Shown piece after piece: positions 23,483 through 36,056 of a stretch of 64,000 bases of DNA. The notes beneath the pieces were generated by a model that was not told the DNA's origin, made no database searches, and saw only the letters and a list, made by a program, of their open reading frames with translations. Every line of letters begins with the position of its first letter. Within the stretch, counting starts at the first letter, position 1. Origin of the DNA: Nicotiana tabacum (taxonomy: Eukaryota; Streptophyta; Magnoliopsida; Solanales; Solanaceae); contig NC_134101.1 of NCBI RefSeq assembly GCF_000715075.1, positions 27,644,822-27,708,821 of the forward strand, read 5' to 3'. Both the position numbers and the translations under genes were made by a program.

Positions 23483-24636
23483 CCGAGTGGATTACTTCAG
23501 AAGTTAGAGATTCCAGAATGGAAATGGGAGAGGATCACTATGGATTTCGTTATTGGGCTCCCACGGTCTCAGAGGAAGTTCAATGCAGCTTGGGTGATTG
23601 TGGATAGATTGACCAAGTCAGCTCATTGCAATCCTATGATGACTACCTACTCTTCCGAGCAGTTGGCTCGAATCTATATTCGCGAGATTGTCAGATTTCA
23701 CGGCGTACCGGGATCTATCATCTCTGACCGGAGTACGCAGTTTACATCATGGTTCTGGAAGGCAGTACAACGTGAGTTGGGTACTCGGGTAGATTTGAGT
23801 ACAATATTTCACCCTCAGACGGAGGGGCAGTCCGAACGCACTATTCAGATACTGAAAGATATGCTTCGTGCGTATGTGATAGATTTTGGGGGTGCTTGGG
23901 ATCAGTTCTTACCACTTGCGTAGTTTGCTTACAACAACAGTTGCCAGTCAAGCATTCAGATGGCTCCGTATGAGGCCTTGTATGGTAGGCGGTGCCGGTC
24001 CCCAGTGCGTTGGTTCGAACCGGGCGAGGCTAGGCTATTGGGTACAGACTTGGTTCAGGATGCCTTGGAAAAGGTTAAATTGATTCAGGATTGACTTCGT
24101 ACAGCCCAATCTAGACAGAAGAGTTATGCGAATCGGAAGGTTCGTGATATTGCATTCATGGTTGGTGAGCGGGTATTGCTCCGGGTTTCGCTTATGAAGG
24201 GTGCGATGAGGTTCGGGAAGAAGGGCAATTTGAGCCCTAAATATATTGGGCCTTTTGTGATTCTTGAGAGAGTTGGAGATGTGGTTTACAAACTTGCACT
24301 ACCACCTAGTCTCTCTGTGGTTCATCCGGTATTCTATATTTCCATGCTTCGGAAATATCACGACGATCCATCTCATGTGTTAGACTTCAGTTCGGTTCAG
24401 TTGGACAAGGATCTATCTTATGTTGAGGAACTAATGGCTATTTTGGATAGGCATGTTCGAAAGCTGAGGTCAAAGAACATTGCTTCCGTGAAGGTTCAGT
24501 GGAGGGGACATCCAGTGGAGGAGGCGAGTTGGGAGACCGAGCATGATATGCACAGCTGTTATCCACACTTATTCACCAACTTAGGTACTTTTCCTAACTC
24601 CGTTCGAGGACGAACGTTTGTTTTAGAGGTGGAGAA
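23483..24636 (+). pseudogene. E2 integrase core, GPF/Y-like region and chromodomain
   Basis: The integrase core (23540-23923) has the expected acidic residues in DFVIGLPRSQ, SIISDRSTQFT and HPQTEGQSERTIQ. A TAG at 23921-23923 and a frameshift follow. The C-terminal part (24158-24630) has GNLSPKYIGPFVILERVGDV and a chromodomain with VQWRGHPVEEASWETE, the wording of the Tekay lineage. A purine-rich stretch, AGAGGTGGAGAA, at 24625-24636 is a suitable polypurine tract directly before the 3' LTR. Confidence 0.85.
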
Positions 24637-27600
24637 TGTGATGACCCAAAATGTCATCTTTAAATTTAATAATTAATTTTAAATTTTAAGACCTCGAAAA
24701 GTACTATTTATCATTCCTCAGCTTACGTGCGCAGTCCGTAAAATTTTTTCGAAAAGTTTTCAGGTGAAAAATAAATTAAAATGTGAATTAGAGCTTTAAA
24801 ACTCAATTGAGTTGACTTTGGTCAATATTTTGAGAAAACAAACTCGGATCAGTGTTTTGACAGTTCCGATAGGTCCGTATCGTAATTTGGGACTTAGGCG
24901 TATGCCTGGAATCAAATTCTGATGTCCCTAGCCCGAGATATGGAATTTTGATGAAAACTTAAAAGTTTAAGTTTAAATAGTGACCGAATGTCAAATTATG
25001 TGCAAACGACACCGGAATAAATTTTAATGATTCCAATAGCTCCGTATGGTGATTTTAGACTTAGTAGCATGATCGGAATTTTATTTGGAAATCCGTAGTG
25101 GAATTAGGCTTGAAATGCCAAAAGTTAAATTTTTGGGAAGTTTGACCAGGAGGTTGACTTTTTGATATCGAGGTCAGAATCCGATTCTGGAAATTGCTCT
25201 GCTATGCCATTTATGACTTGTGTGCAAAATTTGAAGTCATTCTGAATTGATTTGATGTGTTTCGGCACAAGATATTTAATTTGAAAGTTCAAAGTTCATA
25301 GATTTTGATATGAGGTGTGATTCATTGTTTTGATGTTGTTTGATGTGGTTTGAAGCCTCGACTAAGTTCATATTGTATTTTGGGACATGTTGTAATAATT
25401 GGTTAAGGTCCCGAGGGTCTCGGGTGGATTTCGGAAAGTAAACAGAATGGATTTCGGACAAAGAGGGTTGCTAGAAATTTCGCCAGAAATTTGCAGAAAT
25501 TTCTGGTGCATGGAGCCAACTTTGGAAATTTATATCTTGCAATTCATAAGGAATCCAAATATTTTCAAAACATGAAAGTTGTAGTCTTTAGATTCTAGTT
25601 TCCAGAAAGTTAAACCATTCATTATTTGGACATTTGTACAGAAAGTTATAATGGATTGAATGAAGGCTGGTAGAATGATTTCGCCAGAAATTCTGATACG
25701 TGGAGCCGATTTTGGAAGCTTATATCTTGTAATACATAAGGAATCAAAAAATTTGCAAAACATAACAGTTGTAGTAGTTTGATTCTAGTTTCCGTAAAGT
25801 TAAACCATTCATTATTTGGACATTCGGACAGAAAGTTATGATAGATTGAATGAAGGTTAATAGAGCAGTTTCGCCAGAATTTCTAATGCGTGGAACCGAA
25901 TTTGGAAGCTTATATCTCGCAATTAATAAGGAATCAGAAAAGTTGCAAGACATGAAAGTTGTAGTCGTTTGATTCTAGTTTCTAGAAAGTTAAACCATTT
26001 ATCATTTGGACATTTGTACATAAAGTTATGATTGATTGAAGGAAGGCTAGTAGAGCAGTTTTTGGTGGACTTTTAGTAACGGAAAATGGACTTTTAGTGA
26101 CAGAAACTTAAGGACCAAAAATGGTCATTTCTTTCATTTCGTTTTCGATTTTTGGAGCATGGTTCTTGGGCGATTTTCACGGAAAAATATTGGGATAAGT
26201 GTTCCTTATCCTATATTGTTTATATTTCATGATTCCATACCCATTTACATCATGAATCCGTGAATTTATGGAAGAAAATTCAAGATTTTTGCAAAATCTT
26301 CCATCCGTGAATTTAAGATTTGAAGGTCGAGTTGTTGTCGAAATTTGATATAATTGGTATGGGTGGACTTGTAATTGAATGGGTTGTCGGATTTTGTAAG
26401 TTTCACCGGATTCCGAGATGTGGGCCCCACGGACAAATTTTTAGCTAATTTCGGATTTTATTGAAAAATGTAATATTTTCTTATGAAATTGATTACTATA
26501 ATTTTTGTTGACTGTATAGAATTATTTATGACTAGATATGAGTCGATCGGAGTCGGAAAATCGAGAAAAAAGCATAATACTTGGTTAAATTTGAGCAAGT
26601 CGAGGTAAGTGACTTGTCTAACCTTGTGTGGGGAAAATTTTCCTAGGATTGATAATTGTAATGTGTGAAAAGTCATGTACACGAGGTGACGAGTGTGTAC
26701 ACGGGCTAAATGTGAAAGATTATGTTTTAAATTGTGTAGATCACTGTTGCACATTAATTAAATTATTTTATTTTGTTATATTCTTCATTATTGATTTAAT
26801 GTTTATATTTTAAATTTGCTTGACCTTTTCCTGCTAATTGTTTTACCTGTTTAGTTGAAACTTGGTTTCTTTTATTCTGTGAATTATTTGAAGGTTGATT
26901 TTCTTTAAATTAAATATTATTAATATGAAGTATTTGACATTTTTAAACTTGATATTGAAGCAACGTATTTAAGATTTTGAAATATTATTTTCCTGAATTA
27001 TTTACTCCTGAATGTTTTTGTAAGATTTTCGTACTCACTGTGATGGAGCAGTGAGATTTTTATTGTGGAAAAATATTATTGTTGAATTACTTTGACATGA
27101 GCCGTGAGCTCTTTATTGTGGAAAAATATTATTGTTGAGTTATTTTGATATGAGTCGTGAGTTCTTTATTGTGGAATAATATTGTTGATGAATTATTTTG
27201 GCAAGTTAAATTATTTGAGCACCTGAGGTGCAAATTGTGATATATTGTGATATTGATACGCATGCGGTGGTATAAGGTCTGGGTATTGAAACGCATGCGG
27301 TGAGATAAGGGTGGCTTGATACGCGTGGCTAGTAGGGGAACTACTAGAAGTCATGCGGTGTGATAAGGATGGCTAAAACGCGGGATGCTATTTCGGAAAA
27401 AATATTTTCTTTAAAATAAATTGTGAAGGCTCCCGCGGTGAGATAAGGAAATGAGATATTGTGAATTTATTTATGATTTGGGACTACGAGGCGGTACCTC
27501 GGGAGTGCCTTTATTGATATTTATTTATGGCCGCAGTTGCCTTTGATTATTGTGTGATTTTCTTAAAGTTGAAAAAAATTCTGTTTTGTTTCCACGAGGT

Positions 27601-28156
27601 ATTTATTTGCCATTATTTGATGTAATTAAATGTGACATACTACTTGATTCATTTCCATTATTATTTTATCTTATAATATTGTTTAAACATTTTACCATGC
27701 CATTATTTATTCTCCAGTAGGGCCTGACCTGACCTCGTCACTACTCTACCGAGGTTAGGCTTGGCACTTACTGGGTACCGCTGTAGTGTACTCATACTAC
27801 GCTTCTGCACATCTTTTTGTGCAGATCCAGGTACATCTTATCAGACCACGCATCAGTAAACTAGCTGTACGAGGAGACTTCGAAGTATATCTGTCAACGC
27901 CCGCAAACTTCGGAGTCCCCTTCTATTTTTGTTATGTTGCTTTCTTATTTTCTTTATACTCTATTATATAGAGACATCGAGGATAAATTCTTAGAAGCTT
28001 GTGACTTATTTCTACCGGATTTTGGGAGTTGAAATTATTTGAATTGTAGTTTAATTATTTCAGATATTTATTATTATTCCGCATTGATAAGCTTACCTAG
28101 TCTTAGAGACTAGGTGTCATCACGACATCCTACGGAGGGAATTTATGGTCGTGACA
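24637..28156 (+). repeat. E2 3' LTR (3.5 kb)
   Basis: Starts TGTGATGACCCAAAATG and ends GGTCGTGACA, matching 16428-20028 throughout. It has about three 175-bp-type units (25500-26060) and three 55-bp-type units (27040-27200), one fewer of the latter than the 5' LTR. Confidence 0.9.
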
Positions 28157-28161
28157 GTCAT
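28157..28161. repeat. Target-site duplication of E2 (right copy)
   Basis: GTCAT directly after the 3' LTR, identical to 16423-16427. E1 pol sequence resumes here on the minus strand. Confidence 0.9.
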
Positions 28162-29888
28162 GTTGCATACCTTCTTTGATGGTCTCGATATGCCACTACT
28201 TGCTGAGCTAACAATGGTTGCCAGTACAGTTTTGCGACTTAAAGCGTCGGCTACCACATTAGCTTTCCCTGGTTTGTATTCCAGGGTGTAGTCTAACTCG
28301 GCAAGGTAATCTTACCAACGGGCCTACTTGGCGGTTAGCTTATTCTGGGTCTGAAAGTAGCTAGTTGCGACGTTATCAATCTTGACAACAAAATGAGCCC
28401 CCAACAAGTAGTGACGCCATGTCCTTAGGCAGTGGACTACGATCGTCATTTCCTTCTCCTGGACAGTATAACGCCTCTTGTCGTTATTCAACTTTCGACT
28501 CTTGAATGCTATAGGATGACCCTCTTGCATCAGTATGCCTTATATAGCAAAATCAGACGCATTGGTCTGAACTTCAAAAACTTTAGAGAAATCAGGCAGG
28601 GCCAATACGGGTTCTTTGATGATTGCTGCCTTAAGTTTCTCAAATGCCTCCTGGCATATGTCGCTTTAATTTCCACTCCCTCGCCTTTTTCAGCAAGTCG
28701 GTGAGTGGGGATGCAATAGCCGAATAGCCGAAGATGAATCTACGATAATAGTTGGCTAAGCCTAGGAAGTACCAAAGTTCCAGTACCTTTGTTGGAGCTT
28801 CCCAATTTTGGATAGCTTCCATGACGTCACTATCCATCCGGATTTCCCCATGGCTGATGGTATGCCCGAGGAACTGTACTATGGGCTGTGTGAAGCTAAA
28901 CTTTTCACGTTTAACGCACATGTCATTCTCCCTTAGTACTTTGAAGACCTTGCATAAGTGTTCCGTATGGTCTTCCATGTTGTTGTTGTAAACCACAATA
29001 TCATCTAAATAAATGACAACAAACTGATCCAAAAAGGGATGGAACAATTTGTTCATCAGCATACAGAAATTTGTAGGAGTGTTGGTCAACACAATGGTAT
29101 TACCAACCATTTAAAAGCCCCATAACGTGTGACGCAAGTTGTTTTAGGCTCATCTCCATCAGCGATCCGCACTTGATAGTAGACTTTCCTCAGGTCCATA
29201 TTGGTGAATACCTTGGCCTGCCCCAAGCGGTCAAATAAATCAGCAATTAGAGGGATGTGGTACTTGTTCTTCACTGTGACCTTGTTAAGGCCCAGCAATC
29301 AATACACAAGCGCATGGTACCCTCATTCTTCTTCTGAAATAAGACAGGAGCTCTGTAAGCTGCCTTGGATGGATGGATGTGGCAAGCCTCTAGAAACTCC
29401 TTGAGTTGCTTCCTTAATTTCTCTAATTCCGGTGGCGCCATGCGATAAGGCAATATGGTAGGTGGCTTTGCCCCTAGAACAAGCTCGATCTGATGATCAA
29501 CTTCCCTTTGTGGTGGAAATTGTTTGGGAAGTTTTTCCGGCATCACGTCCTTATTATTTTCAAGGACTTGTTCAATGTAGGGAGGCAATGCTACTGCCTC
29601 AAGGGAGTTCTCGACGATTCCCATCAAGGTTGCAAGAAATGTTGGTTCCCCTTTCTTGAAACCTTTCACAAGCTGCATCGCGGACAGATGAATTCCATTT
29701 TGTGGCACCCGAACAAGGGCCACTACGCACAAGCCTCCAGGATCGCTTATATGAAGCCAGTTGATACGTGGCGAAAAAAATGCGTTGATCTCGTACCAAA
29801 AATCTAATCCTAATATGATATCAAAGACGTCCATGGGGGCAACGGTGAAGTACGTCAATCCCTTCCAGCCTCCTAAAACAATGTACAC
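28162..29888 (-). pseudogene. E1 protease, reverse transcriptase and RNase H remnants
   Basis: Minus-strand order: protease end with FDIILGLDFWYEINAFF (about 29800); RT start with EKLRKQLKEFLEACHIHPSK; RT fingers/palm with [19 protein letters not shown] (29086-29298); catalytic YLDDIVVYNNN and FLGHTISHGEIRMDSD (28640-29110); and RNase H with HPIAFKSRKLNNDKRRYTVQ (28324-28530). Frameshifts near 29100 and 29290 and stops break it. The YLDD motif itself is intact. This is the portion of E1 pol to the right of the E2 insertion. Confidence 0.85.
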
Positions 29889-31476
29889 GTTAGGAGCAAA
29901 GCCATAACGGTAGTGGGTAGGGCATTGACGGTCTTCAACAGCGTGTCGCTGGATACAAAGACAACTCCAAGATCCCTAGCGTTCCTCTGTCACGAAATTA
30001 TGTGTTGCACCTGTGTCCATCATGATGCACACGTCTTTGTCGTTCAACTTGGCAATGACAAATAATGATTCACGCAACCTCACACGAAGTGGTTGGGCAG
30101 CAATAGCGGCAATAGTCATGTGGTTGATTAAGTCCATATGATTGAATAAGCCCACAACTTTGTTCTTCCCTTGTCCCGCACCATCAGCTGGTGCTCCACG
30201 CTCCTCGGGTTGCTTGCCAGTTGGCGCAACTGTTTGTCCTTACTACTGGTAGGTTGCAACTATCGCTCCTAGTTTTCTCAGTGTAGGGCAAAATCAAGCA
30301 GCATGAGAAGAGTCTCCGCAAAGGTAGCAAACATCCTGTTGAGCACCTCCTTTCTTCTTCTCCTCATAATTCTTGCGAAAATGGGAAGAGTGATTGTGGT
30401 TGCCTCTATTCTCGTTATTCCGGTTGGGAACATATTTGCCTTTACCTCGGTGGATGTCTGTCTTGGGAGCAGCAGCAGCTTGGCTCCGGTTGTTATTTCC
30501 CTAGACGCTCCGGTCCAAAAATCTGACAATGATTCAACTATTACAATAGCCTCATCGACGGTGTCGACCTGTTGGCTTTGCAGCTCTTGTTTGGCCCAAT
30601 TCTATAGGCCATCCATGAAATGGAACATTAGGTCCTCACTGGTCAAGTTGAAGATCTGAAGGGTGAGTTTGGTAAACTCATTCACGTACTCACGAATGAA
30701 GGATGTTTTCCTGAGCTCCCTCAACTATCGGCGATCCTCGTGCACTACATTTTGAGAGTAAAATTGTCGTTTTAGCTCCTATTTGAACTGCTTCCATGTT
30801 TCAGTGAAGCATGTTCCTTTCTCTATATATGCCTTCTTCCTCTACCATCACAGCATGGCGGTGCCAGCCAGGTACATGGCTGCCGTTCGGATCTTGGCAA
30901 CATCGCTGGCTATGCTCATATGTTCAAAATAAGCATCTAATTGCCACAAGAAATATTTCACGTCTTGAGCGGATCTTTCACCTTGAAATTCTTTGGGTTT
31001 AGGAGCCTCAATACGGGTCTCTCGGACAGTGACAGGACCTCGCCCACTGGCTCCTGCGGTCTCTGCTAGACGCAGTTTTAAAACCTCAACTTCTGTCTGC
31101 ATGGCAGATAAAGCCTCAGTGATCTTGAGTTCAAGGTTAGTTAGCCTTTCGTCTTGCTCCTGAATGTTCTCTTTGACTTCGCCAAGTCCATCAAGGGCAA
31201 CTGACTCAAGGGAACAAAAATTATTTTCGGCGGTAGCAATACGACAGTGCAAGGCTGACAAAGCAGCTTCTACCATAACCATCCTCTCATTGAGAGTTCT
31301 GGTTTCAGAAGTTTCAGGTTCCACGTAGGGTAGCATCTCGCTATCAGGCGGTGGAGATGTCTCTCTGGCCCTATTTTATTGCGCTTCTTGGCCATACCTC
31401 TTTGTACTTCTGGGTTCTCTTCAACGTGGATTTCTTCTACGTTGTAGTGTAAGTTCTTAGCCATGCAAGAACCTAG
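29889..31476 (-). pseudogene. E1 gag remnants
   Basis: The longest piece (30848-31336, minus) has a coiled-coil-like N-terminal part (LNERMVMVEAALSALHCRIA) followed by PKEFQGERSAQDVKYFLWQL and YFEHMSIASDVAKIRTAAMY, typical of chromovirus gag. Further pieces toward 30278 cover the downstream gag with a degraded Cys/His region. Stops and frame changes are frequent. Confidence 0.75.
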
Positions 31477-31488
31477 GCTCTGATACCA
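31477..31488 (-). other. E1 primer-binding site
   Basis: The plus strand reads GCTCTGATACCA, the inverse complement of TGGTATCAGAGC (initiator tRNA-Met type). It lies two bases inside the E1 5' LTR and fixes the minus orientation of E1. Confidence 0.9.
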
Positions 31489-31490
31489 AT

Positions 31491-31953
31491 TTTCATGGGG
31501 CCAATATTTCAAAGGCAGCGTGGGACAACCCTATGAGCAAAATCGCTCCCTAAGGCTTCAGTCTTAAACACAATAAATAACACAACCGTGCTGAAGCAAT
31601 GGCAAACACACGAAACAAACAAGAATGCACTGAAAGAAAGAGACCAAGATATGGGAGGCAAGTACTATTTTCTGTTGTATTTATCAATTATAAGTTGCTT
31701 ACAAAGAATAAGCCTAATGACTATTTATAGAAATCAAAAGGGTTGTACAAGGTGAGTGGTTGGCAGGGCTGGCAAGCAGCCTGGTGCATTCTAGCCTAGC
31801 AAAGCTGGAAAGGCAGCCTAGAGGGATTCTGCTGTCAACCATGATTCAGAATGTCAAAGATGCTCTTCCACTTTCGATTGCTTGTCCCTTGGTCTGCTGA
31901 CTTTCGGCCAAAGGTGCCTTTTGATGGCATCCAATGATTTTCATGAGGGCCCA
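31491..31953 (-). repeat. E1 5' LTR
   Basis: About 463 bp, matching 14365-14872 with substitutions and without the extra 'gcctggtgcattcca' units. On the plus strand it begins TTTCATGGGG (degraded from TGTCACGGGG) and ends GAGGGCCCA. Confidence 0.85.
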
Positions 31954-32412
31954 CGTACAGAGTTGTTTTTCAATTTCGGTAAAAATGTAAAGAAGTCTCA
32001 ATAAGGCTTGTTTTGGAGTAAAAAAGGTAGTTATTGCTCCATATATTAGGCTTGTTTTGGAGTAAACAGCTTTGAACCTCCCTAAAACTTTTAAAGTCCT
32101 TTAGATTCTTCACATCAAGTTCTTAAAACTGCATTTTACGGTGGAAGCAGATCAATTTTATATTAGTTACTGAAACTCAATTTGGTTTCATTAAGCCTAT
32201 TCATTTCATACGTACAATATTACATATAGTAAATTTAATTCCTATATTTTTCTGTCCACTTCTTTATCTTGTTCGATTGGTTCTTAGGGATTTATATTTC
32301 ATTTGTTGCTTTAGTATTTTGGATTGAATGCTCACATTTCTTGGGATAAATTTTGTTCACTCTTTGCTTCTTCTTTTCTAATGCAATTAACGCATGATTT
32401 ATATATTATAAA
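31954..32412. other. Spacer between E1 and the solo LTR, no gene seen
   Basis: AT-rich. Contains 'aggcttgttttggagtaaa' twice (near 32006 and 32048). Its right part shares a roughly 50-bp stretch ('tagtaaatttaatt...ttctgtc.acttctttatcttg') with the sequence just right of the solo LTR. Confidence 0.4.
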
Positions 32413-35400
32413 TTTCAAGACCCCAAATTCCCTCCATAGGATGTCGTGATGGTACCTAGTCTTAGAGTCTCTAAGACTAGGTAAGCCTATCAATGCAGAA
32501 TAATAATAAATATCTGAAATAAATAAATTACAATTCAAACAATTTCAACTCCCAAAACCCGGTAGAAATAAGTCACAAGCTTCTAAGAATTTATTCTCTA
32601 TGTCTCTATACATCAGAGTCTAAAGCAAATAAGGAAGACAACATAGTAAGATAGAAGGGGACTCCGGAGTCTGCGGACACTGGCAGATATACCTCGAAAT
32701 CTCCTCGTACAGCTAGTTTACTGATGCGTGGTCTGATAAGATGTATCTGGATCTGCACAAAAAGATGTGCAAAAGCGTAGTATGAGTACACCACAGCGGT
32801 ACCCAGTAAGTGCCAAGCCTAATCTCGGTAGAGTAGTGACGAGATCAGGTCAAGCCCTATTGGAGAATAAATAATGGCATGGTAAAATGTTTAAACAATA
32901 TTATAAGATAAAATGACAATGAAAATGAATCAAGTAGTATGTCACATTTAATTACATCAAATAATGGCAAATAAATACCTCGTGGAAACAAAATATATTT
33001 CTTTTCAACTTTAAGAAAATCACAATAATAATCAAAGGCAACTGCGGCCACAAATCAATATCAACAAGGGCACTCCCGAGGTACTGCCTCGTAGTCCCAA
33101 ATCATAAATAAATTCACAATATCTCATTTCCTTATCTCACCGCGGGAGCCTTCACAATTTATTTGAAAGAAAATATTTTTTTCGAAATAGCATCCCGCGT
33201 TTTAGCCATCCTTATCACACCGCATGACTTCTAGTAGTTCCCCCTACTAGCCACGCGTATCAAGCCACCCTTATCTTACCGCATGCGTTTCAATACCCAG
33301 ACCTTATATCACCGCATGCGTATCAATATCACAATATATCATAATTTGCACCTCAAGTGCTCAAATAATTTAACTTGCCAAAATAATTCAACAACAATAT
33401 TTTTCCACAATAAAGAGCTCACGGCTCATGCCAAAATAAATCATCAATAATATTTTTCCACAATAAAGAGCTCACGGCTCATGTCAAAATAATTCAACAA
33501 TAATATTTTTTCAGGCTCATGTCAAAATAATTCAACAATAATATTTTTCCACAATAAAGAGCTCACGGCTCATGTCAAAATAATTCAACAACAATATTTT
33601 TCCATAATAAAGAGCTCACTGCTCCATCACAATGAGTACGAAAATCTTACAAAAATATTCAGGAGTAAATAATTCAGGAAAATAATATTTCAAAATCTTT
33701 AATACGTTGCTTCAATATCAAGTTTAAAAATGTCAAAAACTTCATATTAATAATATTTAATTTTAAAAAAATCAACCTTCAAATAATGCACAGAATAAAA
33801 GAAACCAAGTTTCAACTAAACATATAAAACAATTAGCAGAAAAATGTCAAGCAAATTTAAATATATAAATATTAAATCAATAATGAAGAATATAACACAA
33901 TGAAATAAGTTAACTAATGCGCAACAGTGATCTACACAATTTAAAACATAAGCTTTCACATTTAGCCCGTGTACACACTCGTCACCTCGTGTACACGACT
34001 TTTTACACATTATAATTATCAATCCTAGGAAAATTTCCCCCACACAAGGTTAGACAAGTCACTTACCTCGACTTGTTCCAATTTAACCAAGTATTATGCT
34101 TTTTTCTCGATTTTTTCGACTCCGATCGACTCATATCTAGTCATAATTAATTCGATACAGTCAACAAAAATTATAGTAATCAATTTCATAAGAAAATATT
34201 ATATTTTTTAATAAAATCCGAAATTAGCTCAAAATTTGCCCGTGGGACCCACATCTCGGAATCCGGCGAAACTTACAAAATCCGACAACTCATTCAATTA
34301 CGAGTTCACCCATGCCAATTTTATCAAATTTCGATAACAACTCGACCTCCAAATCTTAAATTTTTATTTTTGGAAGATTTTGCAAAAATCTTGATTTTTC
34401 TTCCATAAATTCACGGATTCATGATGTAAATGAGTATGGAATCATGAAATATAAACAATATAGGATAAGGAACACTTACCCCAATGTTTTTCCGTGAAAA
34501 TCGCCCAAGAATCGTGCTCCAAAAATCCAAAATGAAATGAAGGGAATGACCATTTTTGGTCCTTAAGTTTCTGTCCATCCATCACTAAAAGTCCATTTTC
34601 CATCACTAAATGTCCACCAGAAACTGCTCTACCAGCCTTCCTTCAATCGATCATAACTTTATGTACAAATGTACAAATGATGAATGGTTTAACTTTATGG
34701 AAATTAGATCAAACGACTACAACTTTCACGTTTTGAAAATTTTCCGAATCCTTATGAATTACGAGATATAAGCTTCCAAAGTCAGCTCCACGCATCAGAA
34801 ATTTCGCCAATTTCTGGCAAAATTGCTCTACCAGCCTTCATTCAATCAGTCATAACTTTCTGTACAAATATCCAAATAATGAATGGTTTAACTTTCTGGA
34901 AATTAGAATCAAACGACTACAACTTTCATGTTTTGCAAATTTTCTGATTCCTTATGAAATGCGAGATATAAGCTTCCAAAGCTGGCTTCATGCACCAAAA
35001 AGTTCTGGCGAAATTTCTGCAACAGAAATTTCCAGCACTCTTTGTCCGAAATCTATTCCGTTTACCTTCCGAAATCCACCCGAGACCCTCGGGACCTTAA
35101 CCAATTATTCTAACATGTCCCAAAATACCATACGAACTTAGTCGAGGCTTCAAACCACATCAAACAACATCAAAATGACGAATCGCACCTCAAATCAAAA
35201 TCTATGAACTTTGAACTTTCAAATTCTATATCTTGTGCCGAAATACATCAAATTAATTCAGAATGACTTCAAATTTTGCACACAAGTCATAAATGACATA
35301 ACAGACCTATTCTAATTTTCAGAATCAGATTCCGACCTCGATATCAAAAAGTCAACCCACCGGTCAAACTTCCCAAAAAAATTAACTTTTGGCATTTCAA

Positions 35401-35871
35401 GCCTAATTCCACTACGGAATTCCAAATAAAATTTCGATCATGCTCCTAAGTCCAAAATATCATACGGAACTGTTGGAATCATCAAAATTTTATTCCGGGG
35501 CCGTTTGCACATAATTTGACATCCAGTCACTATTTGAACTTAAACTTTTAATTTTTCATCAAAATTTTATATCTCGGGTTAGGGACCTCAGAATTTGATT
35601 CCGGACATACGCCTAAGTCTCAACTTACGATACGGACTTACCGGAACTGTCAAAATACTGATCCGAGTCTGTTTGCTCAAAATATTGACCAAAGTCAACT
35701 CAGTTGAGTTTTAAAGCTCTAATTCACATTTAATCCATTTTTCACGTGAAAACTTTCTGAAAAATTTTACGAATTACGCACGCAATTCGAGGAATAATAA
35801 ATAATATTTTTCGAGGTCTTAGAATATAAAATTAATTATTAAATTTAAAAATGACATTTTGGGTCATCACA
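32413..35871 (-). mobile_element. Solo LTR of the E2 family, inverted, with ATAAA target-site duplication
   Basis: A 3.46-kb sequence similar along its length to the E2 LTRs but on the opposite strand. The right boundary is the inverse of TGTGATGACCC at 35871. The left boundary is a mutated TTTCAAGAC (32413) where the LTR end should give TGTCACGAC. ATAAA flanks both sides (32408-32412 and 35872-35876), the mark of LTR-LTR recombination that removed the interior. It has about two 175-bp-type units (34620-35000) and five 55-bp-type units (33385-33625, one truncated). Confidence 0.9.
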
Positions 35872-36056
35872 ATAAATATTTTATTAAATTTAATTTCAAT
35901 ATTTTCTGTCTACTTCTTTATCTTGCTCATACCAGTACAATATTTAGTAAATTTAATCCTCACATTCTTGTAAATTTTAATCCTTAAAATCAACATTTAC
36001 TACAGTTTCACAGATCATTTCTTGACACAAAAAGCGCCATAAGGACGACTGAACTA

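Larger units (their letters stand above)
16428..28156 (+). mobile_element. E2: Tekay-like Ty3/gypsy element with 3.5-kb LTRs, nested in E1
   Basis: Two long direct LTRs (16428-20028 and 24637-28156) bound a 4.6-kb interior with a tRNA-Met-type PBS, decayed gag, RNase H, integrase and a chromodomain. TG...CA ends and a GTCAT duplication define it exactly. The first roughly 115 bases of the two LTRs differ at about eight positions by eye, so the insertion is not recent. It cannot be autonomous: the RT core is missing and the frames are broken. Confidence 0.9.
14365..31953 (-). mobile_element. E1: Ty3/gypsy chromovirus, minus strand, split by element E2
   Basis: Matching LTRs lie at 14365-14872 (3') and 31491-31953 (5'). 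A primer-binding site (inverse of TGGTATCAGAGC, initiator tRNA-Met type) sits beside the 5' LTR. Gag, protease, RT, RNase H, integrase and a C-terminal chromodomain follow in that order on the minus strand. The element is interrupted at 16428-28156 by E2. All coding parts carry stops or frameshifts. I could not match target-site duplications outside the LTRs (GCAGA on the left, CGTAC on the right). Confidence 0.85.

Noticed and set aside
32606..34043. Short open frames inside the solo LTR
   Set aside because: The same frames recur in the E2 LTRs (for example near 18445, 26628 and 27786), with no conserved domain; they are LTR shadows.
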